This document shows, piece by piece, positions 34,837 to 47,456 of a DNA stretch of 64,000 nt. The notes under the pieces were generated by a model. The model made no database searches. It was not told the origin of the DNA and saw only the letters and a program-made list of their open reading frames with translations. The stretch lies in contig NC_084943.1 of NCBI RefSeq assembly GCF_958298935.1, positions 17,973,001 through 18,037,000 of the forward strand, in the 5' to 3' direction. This stretch comes from Phragmites australis. Its lineage: Eukaryota > Streptophyta > Magnoliopsida > Poales > Poaceae. The number at the start of each line of letters is the position of its first letter. Position 1 is the first letter of the stretch. Both the position numbers and the translations under genes were made by a program.

Positions 34837-36651
34837 TATATCTAATTGGAATGAAATAGTGCAATGTGTGTACTGGTAGATGTTAGGTAAAAATTTCAGT
34901 AGTAGCTTGAACATAATCTCGTGTACAGAGCATGCTTTGAAGGTGTTTGTGATAATGCAAGGCAAGGAGAAACTCAGATTTAACGATGTGCAAACCAAAA
35001 GTGATGATACATCTTTTCCCCTTGATTAGTCCTTGTGATATTTCTTTTTTATTGATGACACATTGTCCCTTACAAAATATCAAATGTCAAATTTTCACAA
35101 AATATTGGAAATGATATGCTTGAATTGCCCTCTAATTTTCTAAAATTAGAGGCCCATATTGATAGATATGTTCTATGGATATATGATATATGCTTCAAGG
35201 ATAAATCTTACGTGATGATAGACATAGCATACATAGCATTTAGCCTTGCTTCCCTTCAAACTATTAAGGGTTTCTAGAAAAATTGTGATTGAATTTTGAA
35301 CAATGGTCTGCTTCACAGCACACTTAACTAGCTCTTTTTTCATGCCATTTTCAGATGGCACCAGTCAATAGCTGATAAATAGTTTTATGGTTTGCTTTAT
35401 TTGAAGGTTGACCACCTTCGTTGGATGTACGTTCAATATTATCTTTAGTGGATGCGCTCAAGTTGCTTAGAGTTGAAAATAGAGTGCAATTTTTATTTTG
35501 TTAACTTAGATGCATGTCCTTTATTGGATATATTTTTGTTGACTTATTAAGTATGTATGATCATTCTAATCGACTTATTTGAGTATCTATGAACGATGTA
35601 ATCAATATATTCGACTATCTATGAACAATGTCATATTTACAATTAATTTATCTCGTGATCACTTATATTTTATTATTGTAATTTTTGGGAAAATAATATT
35701 TTCTTACGATGAAAACACTCAAAAAAAAATCTATGTATCCTATCTAGTACAACAAAATAATCATAAATGCTTATATGTAAAAAATAATGTACATGTAACA
35801 CAATAAGAGTACTATTGATAATTCCCCAAAAACCTCTCATTCATAGATTTGGAGCCACCCTACTAGTTAATGTACATGTAACACAATAAGAGTACTATTG
35901 ATAATTCCCCAAAAACCTCTCATTCATAGATTTGGAGCCACCCTACTAGTTAAACATCTTCACTGACAGCTCTATAGCAGATCTGATCCACCGTAGATTT
36001 CTAGAACAGAGCTGAAAAACCTGAAGTGGAGTTGTGCTAAATAGGCCCCTAGACTCCTGCCGGCCAGTTTAAAAAAAAATATGTCATCCATCAAAATTCA
36101 AAACACTGTTGAAATAGTCATAAAAAAAATCTGGAAAAAATGTATAGTGTAGATGATGCTATAATATAGCTCTTCAAAAAATTCAACTCAAACAAATAAT
36201 TATACACTGAGAAAAAAAGATAAATTTAATTATCCATTGTACAATGACATTTGTCTCCTTTGTTTCTCATTGTACATATCATATTTTTGTCTGAATTTTT
36301 TAAGAGATAGATCAGTATTTTATACACTAAAAAATCAGAAATTTTCATGAGGTCCTTATGGCCCTTCGGGCAACAAGAGTGGAGATGTGCGATTTTTTAA
36401 AATGGACATCTATTTTTGCAATTTTCATTTAAAAATATAAAAAAAAATCCTTGGATTTTGGAGACACGCATGGTCTCAGAATTGGAATGGGCCGGCCCAT
36501 ATTTAGCTATTGCTAACTGCCAGTCTGCTGTCAGCCCCAGAATGGTAACTGATCCAACGGTAACGGAATAACTGATCGTCATATTTTTCTTTTTCCTGTT
36601 TTATTTATGTTAAGAAAATGAAGATGTGGATGAGCCGTGTGCCAGGGGTAT
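34837..36651. other. AT-rich spacer without recognised gene
   Basis: No coding frame with family features. It holds the perfect 83-bp duplication listed separately. Nothing else is supported. Confidence 0.5.
35788..35953. repeat. Perfect 83-bp tandem duplication
   Basis: The segment from TGTACATGTAACAC to TACTAGTTAA at 35788-35870 is repeated without visible change at 35871-35953. Identity implies a recent event or an assembly artefact. Confidence 0.9.
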
Positions 36652-36751
36652 CTGGACGGTGGAGATTTTCCGCTGACGGCTGGAAAATCGTAGGATAGCT
36701 AAGCCCTTAGGTCGTCTCCTGCAAGATGTGTGCTTCCATATTTGGTTTGCG
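36652..36751. repeat. Left copy of direct repeat flanking nested LTR block
   Basis: It carries GGTGGAGATTTTCCGCTGAC, GAAAATCGTAGGATAG and TGCAAGATGTGTGCTTCC, ending GTTTGCG. The same words in the same order occur at 42927-43050. A MITE begins at the next base. Confidence 0.75.
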
Positions 36752-37029
36752 CCATTGTAACTTAAAATTTTTGTCTTATGTGATATCTAAAATTTACATT
36801 TCCTTTTTCTGCCATTGTAACAAATATATCATCCCTTCTCTGGAACTAGAGTGTCATAGAAGTGAGAAAGTGGCATATTTTAGATGGCATAGAAAGGAGG
36901 AAGTGGCATATTTTAGATGGCATAGAAGGAAGACAGTGGTATAGAAGGGATGATATATTTGATCGAGTGGCAGATAAGGGAAATGTAGATTTTAGATAGC
37001 ACATAAGGCAAAAGTTTAAGTTTCAATGG
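36752..37029. mobile_element. MITE with inverted repeats of about 100 bp
   Basis: CCATTGTAACTTAAAA at the left is mirrored by a TTAAGTTTCAATGG end at 37029. Inner words are mirrored too: CTTATGTG with ATATCTAAAATTTACATTTC at 36775-36803, and GATATATTTG with CAAATATATCATCCCTTCT. The two arms leave a small centre. The centre holds a 33-bp tandem repeat (AAGTGGCATATTTTAGATGG at 36868 and 36901). It sits exactly at the end of the duplicated flank, which lacks it in the other copy (43050). Confidence 0.75.
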
Positions 37030-37044
37030 TATACAAGGAATTTT

Positions 37045-40000
37045 TGTCACACCCCGAAAAAGCCTAATCCAGATTAAGTATGCATAATCATCATGACATC
37101 ATATTTTGCATGATTAATTATTAATTTAAGTATTTAGAACATGTTTGGAAAAAATATACGTCTAGATCGATGCATGTTTCCATCATATATATATATAATA
37201 TTTTTAAGTGGAAATGGTTTAGGGCTCTTGAGAAAAGCCCCAAAGACTTTGAAGAAGAAGAAGAAAAGAAAAAGAAGGAAAAAGGAAAAAGAATGAAGCT
37301 TGCAGCACAAGGATCGCTCCCGCGGTCTGATCGCCAGGGCATAGAGAGTTTTCTATTTAAGACATCGATCGATGTTCGCTCTCTCTCTCTCTCTCGTTCT
37401 TTTCTCGCTCACTCTCTTCCTCACTCAACCCTAGAGAGAGGAGGAGAGATCCACCTCGACGTCCCCAACGGCTAGAGATTGACGGAGTAAACTCCCCTGA
37501 GTTTCCCGAAGGCATCCCCGAGCTCCTCCCCCTCTTCCCCATCGTCGGAGACGTTTCCACACGAGTTTTTTGTGAGGAACCGTCCATATAATATTCTAAC
37601 TAATCACCTGGAGGATCATTGTTCATAATCACAAACTCGATAATTAACTAGAATATCATCCCGGTAGTCCTGGCACGTGTTTTGTGCCCAAGATCGGAAC
37701 ACATGTCTTTCCAACATATACATCACAACAAAGCTTAAGAAAGAGCGAGTAATTAATATTATATTACAAGTCTTTAGCCATTCAACTATTTACACCAATT
37801 TACAACAAAAGATAACAACATCTACACAGCGGAAACATAAACCTATACAGTAAAAGAGAGTGGAGCCACATGCTCTTAGGCTCCACCCCAAAAGCACGAC
37901 CTCTGAGAGTAAGATGAACTACTCTTGCCCGCCACCCTGAATGGTAGGCACGAAGTAGCCAAACACCGACTCTTCCTCACCAACAGCACCTGAAAACGCA
38001 GGCATGAGTACTAAGGTACTCGCAAGACTTAAACTAAAGAACACATATACATAGGTCGACTCTAAGGATTATGCATTGAGCCATTAGCAAGGAAAAGCTA
38101 CATGGTTAAGTTAAATATAAGCAATAAGCAACCTAGATACATAGATGTGAGCAACTAACTTAACCAACAACAACATAACTCTATTCTGCCATAATCAACT
38201 GAACATAAATAACTGGAACCATTATGAACATACATGTAACAAAGACCAACTTAACCATCTCCCACATATCCAACCATCAACCACAAGCGAAAACTCTACA
38301 ACCGATGCAGATGGACAAAAGCATGCTCATGACCGAAAGCGCGGCATTTTGAAATGTTTTTACACCCTGCAGGGGATACTCCTGGACCCAAATGACTTGA
38401 GGACCATATGGCTTGCATGACCACACAGATCCATACAAGGGGTACTCATGTCAACATTTCCTAATAAGCCCCAACCATTTGGATCATGCATCGCTCGACG
38501 CTGAGGTACTAGAACTACTTCCGGAGCAAACTAGCACCTCTTACAAGTCCGTCCGCTCACACCATCGATATTCACGCCCAAATGATCACAGGTACAGAGG
38601 TATTCGGCTCGCCTTACCATTAGATCGGCATGTGATGAGTAAGGTAAGTGCTAAAGCTGACTACACCGATGATTGGTGCTTAAACGATGCATGCGGTCTA
38701 CGGTTTCTGGGTTCCTCTCCCGGCCTGCCCCCAGGACTTTCCTCTAGAGCAGATAACACCCCTAGCACCGCCCACATCTCATCTCATACTCAGCACTCAT
38801 CCAACCATCATCAACCCATATCCAACATTGTGATTATTACGAAAGTAAATAACGTCTATGCTCGCGAACGATAAAACAATTCACCGCTCGACTTCTACTG
38901 AATGACCTATGCATTGCTAAGCATTTCGATTTAACTTGTAATTTAGACACCAACAACATACTCAAGGCGACAAAGAAAGGATGAACAATAATTCAAAGTA
39001 GAAGTAATGCATTCAACATAGGATCTACCCACTTGTACCCGATCTCGACTCAACACATGCAAATATACATAAGCATAGTTCATAAATTTTAGACCTCATT
39101 CAATTGAACAAATGTGCAATATGCTTAGTTGCTTGCCTTACTGCTCTTAGGTTTGCCTGACACTCCCCGCACAGAAATGCAGAAGCTCGCTACCGCTTTT
39201 GCTCACACCCGCATCACACTTAGGTTCTTCATTCACTAAAGAAGAACACATGCAATGATGAGTATGAATGAAGTGCAAATATGTATGCCATAAAAATGCA
39301 TATGATGAAATGCTATAAAATTATGCCTTATAATGCATGAAAACATTTTTTCTAGATAGAAAAAGTCATAAGAAGACTAGCAAAATTGGTTTCACCCATT
39401 TTGGGCTTGCGATGAATTAACGGTGAATAAATGAAGTTTTAACCTAATTAATAAATCTCAGAAATTTAATTAATTATTTAATGACTAGGGACATTTTTTA
39501 ATAGGTATATTAGGTTATTATGAAACAAAAAAATTGGTTTCATAATTTTTGTAGCTACAGAGAATTTATTATGACTTTTACAACTTTCAGCCAACAGTAA
39601 ACTATGCTGAAAATGGTTCTGCTAAGTTGACCGCGGTCAAACCGCCAACAGGGGTGGTCAAACCACCGGGAGTTACGGCCAGACCACTGGCATGCAGAGA
39701 GGTTTGGGTTCTGGTGATCAGACCAGCCCGAGGGGCGGTCGGACCCCTAGAACGACTGTTAGATCGCCAGAAAGTGTGGTCAGACCGCTGGGAGCGGTCG
39801 GGGGCACTAGGTGAGCTCACCGGAGACGATTTTGGCGATTCCGGTGGCTTTTGGGGTGGAGATTTGGACCTAGAGCACCTTCTTGACCTCCTCTATCGTG
39901 TAGGACCACACGTATAAGCCGAAATCAACCAAAACTCGGTTATTGCCTTCAATGCTCAAGAACACTAGAACTTCACAACCTTAGCTCCAAATTCGAATTC

Positions 40001-42856
40001 TATCCAACCAGAACACGGATTCTTGACATGTAAGCCTAGGGGACTCACCCAAGTGTCTTTGCCGAGGTTGTTGACCACTGGGTGAAGGAGGAAATGAAGG
40101 GAAATCGAATAACTCCAGTGTTTCTTGTGCTTCAACCAAGAACACCAAAATATATCAAATCCAGCTCGAATCCTTTGGGAAAGAGCAAACAGATTGGAGG
40201 GATAGGAAGCTTATGAGCTAAGGATTGCAATGGTACCACATACTCACCTCGAATCTAAGTTCTTGTGGACGGATTTGAAGGAGGAATGGATAGAGTGCTT
40301 GAGAGGGAAGGGAGAGGGAGCTGCTCCTTGCTTCTTTGCCCGGTTGAGCACGGGAGTGAGGGTGGGAGTAGGTGGCTGCACGTGAGGGAGAGGGAGGGAT
40401 GGTTGGCATACTCCGGTAGGGCCCACGTGCTAGAGAAACAAAGTATTTCCAATGCGATTTCTATTCTTTTTTCTCTCGGATTAGTTTCTCTCATCCGAAT
40501 GACTTTAAACGAATTACTCTAGAGTTACAAAACAAAATTAAACATAATGCTTAAAAAGCATATTTATACTTAATTATGTAATTATGGATTTTGGGACGTG
40601 ACATTCTTCCACCTCAAGCTCAAACACCTTCCTAGAGCCCGATCTGCAAATCGGAGCCTCCCCGGAGCGAGCCAATCCAATAGAAAGCTTCCCTACGCCG
40701 AGGTGAGCCTTCCCCTACCATTTTTTTTGCTGATTTTGAGCTCTAGCTAATCGTCATTTTGGTTTGAACCGGGAAACCCAAGTTCGAGATCTCATCCATG
40801 GAGTTTTTCGAGTTTGGCATGTTGCATGTCATCCAAACCACCCTAGAAACACTCTCCTCGTCTCCTAGAGCATTTTATAACTCTTCGAGGTCGAAGGAAA
40901 CGCTGGAGCCTTCGTCGGCGACCTCATCGTGGTGGTGCCAGTAGGGCCCAGCAGTCTGACCGCTGTTAGGGCCGATCTGACCGCCTGTTGAACCTAAGTC
41001 GGTTCAAAATATCAGTCGAACTCCACAGTCAAGAGTCAGACCGCCGCTAGGGTCGGTCTGACCGCCAGACCCAATCAGTACCATTTTTCTTCTCTGTAGT
41101 CTGATGGTATAACCGCCACCTGGCTCGGTCTAACCGCAAGTTGCTTAGCACCCCTTTGAACTTAGGTCATCTTATCCGAGGTTTAGACCTTTTCTAACCC
41201 GAATCGTTTAGCATTATTTTGCAAATGTTTTTGAAACCCAGCACTTGTAATGTTGTTCACGAGCCTGCATCATAATCATACTTTTCCGTCATCTGTTTGT
41301 TTATGTGATGCATTCTTGAATTATTTAGAGAGTGACATGTCAATGGTTCAAGCGATTGAGGCCAACTCCGAACCGGGTTCGTACATGATTGAAGTGCCGG
41401 AGTAACAAGGCAAGCATCTAAGCATATTATACCTTGTACTATGGATCGTGTGATGTCCAAATTGATAAATTATCGTTTTATGTATGTTATGCATGTTAGC
41501 GAGTCAGTGTCGAATTTTGTGGGTAGAACCTATGTTGATGCATTGTTCCTACCTTGACATTGATGATCACAATCCTTGTAACCTGGCAATAATCAGGTTA
41601 ATATTTAACTTGAAGTTATCCGATATGCTTAGCAATTGCATAAGTCACCAGTAGAAGTCGAGCGGTGGGATGTTCCATTATTCGCGAGTATAGGATTTAA
41701 TCACGTACACAATGATAATGATGTTGGGTTGATGAGTTGTGAGGATGAGACGAGATGTGGTTGGTGCTAGGAACAGGTTGGGAGAGGAACTTGGATGCCA
41801 TAGATATCTTGCATCGGTTAAGAATCAACTGTTGTTTGTAGTTGACTTTAGCACTTCCCGTACTAAACATATTCGTATATGAGATGGATGAGCCAAATAT
41901 CGTAAGTCGTCGCGTTCATTTGACTCATGCACCGAGATGTGAGAGAGAGTGCTTGTAGAGGCACCTGAGATTGCTTCGGGAGTAGATCTAGGTAGCCTCC
42001 ACATGGCTCGGCATGGGAACAAAGGTTCGAGGTGGGTATGTAAATAGTTATCACGTGGATCATCGTTTGCAACCGACAGGTTGTATGGAGGGTGGTCTAG
42101 GTAAAGATATACTCCCCTGCAGGGTGAAAGAATAATTCGAATTGTCATTCTCTCGGGCATGAGCATGCTTCTATTCATTTACATCAATCGTAGAGTTCCA
42201 ATATTGGATAATGTTATGGTATGTTAGGAAGTAGTGGTGATGGTTTATGTTGAGTTGAGATGTTCAGGTTACTTTTATGTTTTTGTTGTTGATCACAAGA
42301 TAGAAGGGTACAGTTGGTCAAGTATAGATGCTCACACATTGAGTCGAATTTCGCTTTTGCATATACTTTACTTAACTTTATGATAGATCCCTTGCTAATT
42401 TATTCAGATACATTATCCTTAGAGTCAGGCTATTTATATGTACCCATTATGTATTATGTTTTGCGAGTACCTTCATACTCACGTTTGCTTTTGACGAGTT
42501 TTGCAGGTGAGAAAGAGTTAGCTTTCGGTTACTTCATGCCCACCGGTGTGCTGACAGGCGAGAGTAGTGCTATCTAATCGGATTTTGTCATTTTGGGTGC
42601 TCAGGGCAAATGATTCCACTTATCTTTCGTCGTTTTTAGACTTTTGTTTTCCGCTGCGTAGTGTCTCTAAGCGGCTAGTAGGTGATATTGTTTTTTTATC
42701 CTCCTAGCGTTTGTTTCTGTTAATAGAGGTTTCGATCTTGGTCATAAAATACATGTTGAAATTATCATGATTGGATTCTAGTTAATCATTATGATCATAA
42801 TTATATAAATAATCGATTTAATGATTAATTATAATATAATTTGAATGGTTTTTTAT
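37045..42856 (+). repeat. Long LTR (plus), interrupted by a solo LTR
   Basis: It begins TGTCACACCCCGAAAAAGCC and has a TATA-like TTCTATTTAAGAC near 37352 and a CT-rich leader. It breaks at 37570 and resumes at 40604 with TTCTTCCACCTC. The remainder (40604-42856) has the typical GAGTACCTTCATACTC region and an end that aligns with the end of the inner LTR. No internal gypsy domains flank it, so it is probably a solo LTR. The right boundary is approximate. Confidence 0.65.
37571..40603 (-). repeat. Solo LTR (minus) nested in related LTR
   Basis: On the minus strand it starts TGTCACGTCCCAAAATCC at 40603 and ends GGTTCCTCACA at 37571, a 3033-bp unit with TG...CA ends. A TATA-like GTATAAATATGC lies about 40 bp in. 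Flanking bases are TTTTT (37566-37570) and TTCTT (40604-40608), a 4 of 5 match to a target duplication. Much of it is related in reverse orientation to 40604-42856, for example CTCCTGGACCC/GGGTGGTCTAGG beside the shared CCCCTGCAGGG. Short GGTCAnACC-type motifs cluster at 39613-39800. Confidence 0.7.
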
Positions 42857-42926
42857 AATTGTATTCTTCTTTCTCCAATTTTCTGTTTTAAGGTCTGGAC
42901 GAGCGGTGATCACGGGGAGGACGATA

Positions 42927-43050
42927 TGGACAGTGGAGATTTTCTGATGACGGCTGAAAATCGTAGGATAGTTAAGTTTTTTTTGTATAACCGATAGTTA
43001 AGCCATTATGTCCTCTCCGGCAAGATGCGTGCTTCCGAATTCCGTTTGCG
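42927..43050. repeat. Right copy of direct repeat flanking nested LTR block
   Basis: Contains AGTGGAGATTTTCTGATGAC, GAAAATCGTAGGATAG and GCAAGATGCGTGCTTCC, ending GTTTGCG, as in 36652-36751, with an extra segment of about 26 bp (42976-43003) that ends in a second GATAGTTAAG. Confidence 0.75.
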
Positions 43051-43754
43051 TCGACACTCACTAAAACTAAAACAAGTACTCCCTTCACTAAAGAAAAGTG
43101 GCGTATTAGGCTGTACAGTCAACACGTTTAACAACGATATCTTTTAAATAGTCTTTTCTAAATTTTGAAAATGGCATAGTTAAATTTGTTTTGAAAAATG
43201 GTTTCAATAATATTACAACTTCTATACATTTTTCACATATTATATGCTACTAATAATTGAAAAATAGTTTCAACCATTGAAAAATGGTTTTGTCAATAGT
43301 TTTGACCCTTTTTTTCTTCGAGCTACTGATATCTTTTTCTCTCTCTAGCCGGTGAGAGGAAAAGACACTTTGGTTTCTTTTCTGTCCACCAGTATGTATA
43401 ATCTATTCCATTATCTAAAAAAAAAGTATGTATAATGCAGTAGTGGAGTAGCAGCACGCGTGTACAGCTAGCTTGTGCACATGCACCGGAAAAGGGGCCA
43501 CCGCACGTCAGGAAACCAACCGGGCCCTTCGCGCAGTTGCCTCGCCAGCCGGAATTTTCGGTTCAGATTCCGTGCAAGCTCTCGTGCCGTCGCCAACCCT
43601 TCTTTTTTTTTTAGCCATCGCCAACCCTTCTTGATCACTCTACATTAGCGTTTCCAAAATCGATCTAGCGGCGCCCGAGATGATTATGGGTCTATGCAAT
43701 CCTCCTCCTTTGACGTCATCTCAGGGGCTTTGTTACTGTAGCAGTACACCCGAG

Positions 43755-43898
43755 TATGTATACATATATACATATATATGTATAGGTATTTGTATATGTA
43801 TATACATACATACATATATGTATATATGTACATATGTACATACATACATATATGTATATATGTACATATGTACATATATACATATATATGTATATAGA
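43755..43898. repeat. TA/CATA microsatellite
   Basis: An uninterrupted run of TATG/TACA/TATA words that is nearly self-complementary. It produces spurious Tyr/Ile/Cys-rich open frames on both strands. Confidence 0.85.
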
Positions 43899-44553
43899 AA
43901 AATATCGAAATGAATATTAGTTACATTAATAAATTAGCTAAAAAAATCTAAAATGCAAAGAAAAATATCTAAAACTCAAAAAAATATGAAACAAATTTTT
44001 TTAGGTTAGTATTACTTTCACCTACATGTTAAAACTATGTGTATGCATAAAAGTACTATTGTTTTCTCTATAATTAATTTAATGTGTTTAGCATTAATAA
44101 TTTTATAAATAAATATTGAAATGTATAAAATTTGTGAACTTAATTTTTTTAGTCTTCTTTTGTCGTGCTCTACATAGCAAAACAAATATGGGCGCGACAC
44201 GCGCCAATCAGACTAAGTAAGTGTTGTCATTGAAGAGTGTGACTTTTTTTTAAGTACAGGTTGTATTTTAGGGATCAGTGTATTTTTTGAAACAAAACAG
44301 GCATATTTATATTAATATAGCAGAAAAAATAGAAATGGATAGCTCTGAAAGACTGCCTATCGGAAAAAAAACATAGCAGCATATTACAACTGTGCACTTA
44401 GACCAGTCAGGTAAAACAACAACTCCTGCCAAACTCCATGCAACAACGACCACCGCAATATCACACCTGCCACTGGCCACTACACCTCCACATTAAACAC
44501 GCTTGCCATTGCATGGTCCATCATAGACCGACTTCACAGAAACCGTCGCCGTT

Positions 44554-44720
44554 GCACCGACCTGGCCACCGCCTTGCGGAACTAGTCGTCGTCACATCGT
44601 TAGGGTGTCGCCTTCGTCACACCGACCTGCCACCGCCTCGCGGGACCAGTCGCCGTCAAGGCGCCACCATTGTCGCACAGACCTGGCCACTGCCTCGCAG
44701 GACAAGTTGTCGTCACACCG
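44554..44720. repeat. Degenerate GC-rich repeat of about 60 bp
   Basis: ACCGACCTGGCCACCGCC or a variant occurs near 44556, 44621 and 44677, each followed by TGCGGAACTAGTCGTCGTC-like sequence. Three diverged copies. Confidence 0.5.
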
Positions 44721-45512
44721 TCCATCCTCCGGCCGCTGTCGTCGCACCACCGGCAGGGCGCCACACCACCGCCACCATCGCCATGCCACCTCGCGCCGCA
44801 CCGAAATAGCTGTCGCCATGCGAGATCATACGCCACAGCCACGTGGGTCCGCCCACCAAACCGTCGCACCTCCACCATCGATACCATGCCACCACATGCG
44901 TCATTGAAAACCATCGCAATCATGTGGGTACGCAGTCGAAATCAGTGTAATTTTTTAGTGACTAGAATTTTGTTACTTTTCGGCCACTTTTTAACAATGA
45001 AATTCACATCCAACGACGTGTCAAAAGTTCTAAGATGATATTAGTTGCAATTTAGGTTGATTGAAATATAAGAAAAGTTCTGGCGATTGAAAATTAACAA
45101 AGTTGTTAACATACATCATACATATGCAAAGCATGGATGTTGCTTCTGCTAGAGAATGTGACTCCATTTGTTCAGGGAACTCAAAAGTGGTTTCTATCTA
45201 ACACCAGAGCCCAGTCCACTTACCACGATTGAACTTAATCTTGCAAATTTCTAAGCAATCATCCACGTCCGTCTTAATAAGATTACGTTGTACATATACA
45301 AGAGATGTATATAATATAAAATCGTTGGGTAGTGGCATGAGTATGTTGCCTGGTCTTGTACTTCTTGAGGAATTTAGCACCCACACAAGCATCGATGCTT
45401 AATTAGCTAAGCATGGGTGGCTAAATTCACACGTCATCTGTCCGATGATGTTGCAATAGAGGCACCACGACACACGTGCCACCTTGAAGCACCGAAGATG
45501 CGCTACACTAAG

Positions 45513-46177
45513 CTACCACGTCGCGACATTCCTAGCGCCGCCGCCGCCGCTTTTGCCGTAGAGCCTGAACAGGTTGAACGCCGACAGGAAGGCTAGCAGC
45601 ACGGCGGCGAGGCCCGCGGCGACGGCGCTGGCGACGCCCCCGCCGGCCCGCCTGCAGAACGCGCCGTAGAGGCTGCAGATCCCCATCCACTGCAGCTCCG
45701 GCTGCCCGCGCTTCGCGACCACCGACGCCTGCAGCGCCGCCGCCGCCGCAGCCAGCATCACGTACGCCAACGCCTGGTCGCAGGAGAAGACGGACCAGGC
45801 CAGGGCCTTGCTGAGGAGCGGGCTGCCCCTCGCCATGGCGACGCCGCACCTCGCCGCCTGCAGCAGGCTGTACCCGGCGGCCACGCCATTGGCAATCACC
45901 AAGAACCTGCCAAGAAATCAATCGGAACAACAAAAAAAAAATCAATTTCGCACCCTAATATGAACTCCAGTGCAATCTAGCTAGGATGGATCATGCTTGG
46001 TACGACTTACACCATGGCTTTCATGTCGGTGAACTTGGCCTTCTTCTGGAAGGAGAAGAAGGTCCTGGTCTGGCTGTCGGTGGCCACCAGCGCCGCCGCC
46101 AGGGCGCCCAGCCCGCAGAGGAGGGCCCTCAGGGACACCTCCGCCAGCTTCACCTTCCTCTCCACATTGCCACTCAT
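45513..46177 (-). CDS. CASP-like membrane protein (CASPL family)
   Basis: Two exons: 46177-46011 and 45906-45513, with a 104-bp intron (CATGGT|GTAAGTC; TTCTTGGCAG|GTTCTTG). The joined frame has 187 codons (186 aa). Four hydrophobic helices lie at about residues 13-33, 54-74, 97-120 and 143-165. Arg17 in helix 1 and Asp99 in helix 3 (FSCDQALAYV) match the two charged residues conserved in Casparian-strip membrane domain proteins. The linker DSQTRTFFSFQKKAKFTDMK and the motifs QWMGICSLYGAFC and SAFNLFRLYG resemble the CASPL2 subgroup. Such proteins form plasma-membrane scaffolds. The specific role of this member is unknown. The start was chosen as the ATG giving MSGNVERKVKLAEVSLRA, with the usual short cytosolic N-terminus. 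No defect seen. Confidence 0.9.
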
Positions 46178-46214
46178 GGTGGTGCTGTGCAGCAACCAGA
46201 GGGAAGCAAAGTTC

Positions 46215-46293
46215 TAGAGAGAGAGAGAGAGAGAGTGGAGGTTCACGGGACTGATCACTGATGGCTTGGCTCCATCCATGTCCATTGTTATAG
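46215..46293 (-). promoter_or_regulatory. CASP-like gene TATA box and CT-rich leader
   Basis: CTATAAC on the minus strand (46293-46287) is a possible TATA box. About 50 bp downstream a CT dinucleotide run (GA on the plus strand, 46215-46235) lies in the presumed 5'UTR, about 40 bp before the ATG. CT-rich leaders are common near plant transcription starts. Confidence 0.4.
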
Positions 46294-47456
46294 CAGGAAA
46301 GCTTCCACACTAGGCACTAGCTGGTAGTAGCTAGTGGGAATGTGGCCTCTGGGGTCCTCTGTGGAACTTCGCTTTCCTCAGGCTATCATTGCCATCGTCA
46401 CCGGGGCTCTTTCCCGGAAAACGGATAACGTTTTACGTGTGCACGCCAAGACCTACTTTGGAGAAAAGAAACGGCTTCACACCTCAGCTCTCCTAACCGA
46501 CTCCTGGTACATGTGTTGGACATTTTTCTCAAGAGTTAAATGGTGATTTCTGTATCGGCCTAAGAAATTAAAATTAGGTGCTAAATGATCCGTTGTCACG
46601 ATGATGCGTAGGTGAAGTGTCACGCGAGATCGCTAGCTACCCTACCATGGAAGCATCCAGCAACGCTGGACATGTGGCACTAAGCTAGCTAGTGCAGGAG
46701 CTGAACCATTCAGTGTTTATTTTGTCCTCTCTTAGCATAATTACATAAATAAAAAAAGATGAGAGAGAGATGCCTGTCAAATGGAGGAGGCACACACTTT
46801 TGTTCTAGTATAAGGTCTAGTTTCACATTTGCAAAAGGCATGTGGGTCACAGCTCAACTCATTCATCTCAGACGAATGGAAGAAGAAAGACTTCACAGTT
46901 TCACATTTGCAGGATCGACACATGGAAAGCAGTTACACCACACTAGTGCCCTTGTGCCTCTACAATTTCCAGACCATCTGGTCTGAGATCACCTGCGCAC
47001 TATGTACTGCATGTCTCTTCAATCGTGTTCACTTCATCCCTGCAGACATGGTGGTCCTGCCCTGCTTAAGCCTGTTCAGATGCATCTCCAGCTCCAGTGC
47101 AAAGCTGTGGTTACATGAGTCAAACAAGACCATACATTACATATGTTTGGTCTAGGAAAGTGTATATATATAGAACCATAACTGTTTGCATCAGCTGTTT
47201 CGTATCTGCTAAATTTAACATTAACAGGAGCGAAGCATACTATGCTCAGATGCAACAACCGAGTTAACATGGGTAGCCTACAAGGGCACATCACAAGCAC
47301 CAACAGACCTAATGACATTGTGACAACAGCTGAAAGAGATTAAACTTTCTCAGGGTACGACCATTATACCTCTGCTGATACTTTACATTGAAGAAATCAG
47401 CATGCATCAGCACAACATCACACTTAAAGTGAGCAGCACTGCCGCTCTTATTTTGA
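46294..47456. other. Intergenic between CASP-like and OBERON genes
   Basis: Holds the upstream region of the CASP-like gene and the 3'UTR of the OBERON gene, whose stop is at 47459-47457. No further gene is supported; the short plus-strand frames near 46759-47155 have no recognisable features. Confidence 0.5.

Larger units (their letters stand above)
43051..45512. other. Spacer with simple repeats, 3' of CASP-like gene
   Basis: Apart from the microsatellite and the degenerate GC-rich repeat listed separately, no gene is supported. The 3'UTR of the minus-strand CASP-like gene should occupy the part just below 45513. The frames at 44438-45038 follow the GC-rich repeat and occur on both strands. 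Confidence 0.5.

Noticed and set aside
43680..43913. Open frames rich in Tyr/Ile/Cys on both strands
   Set aside because: They are translations of the TA/CATA microsatellite.
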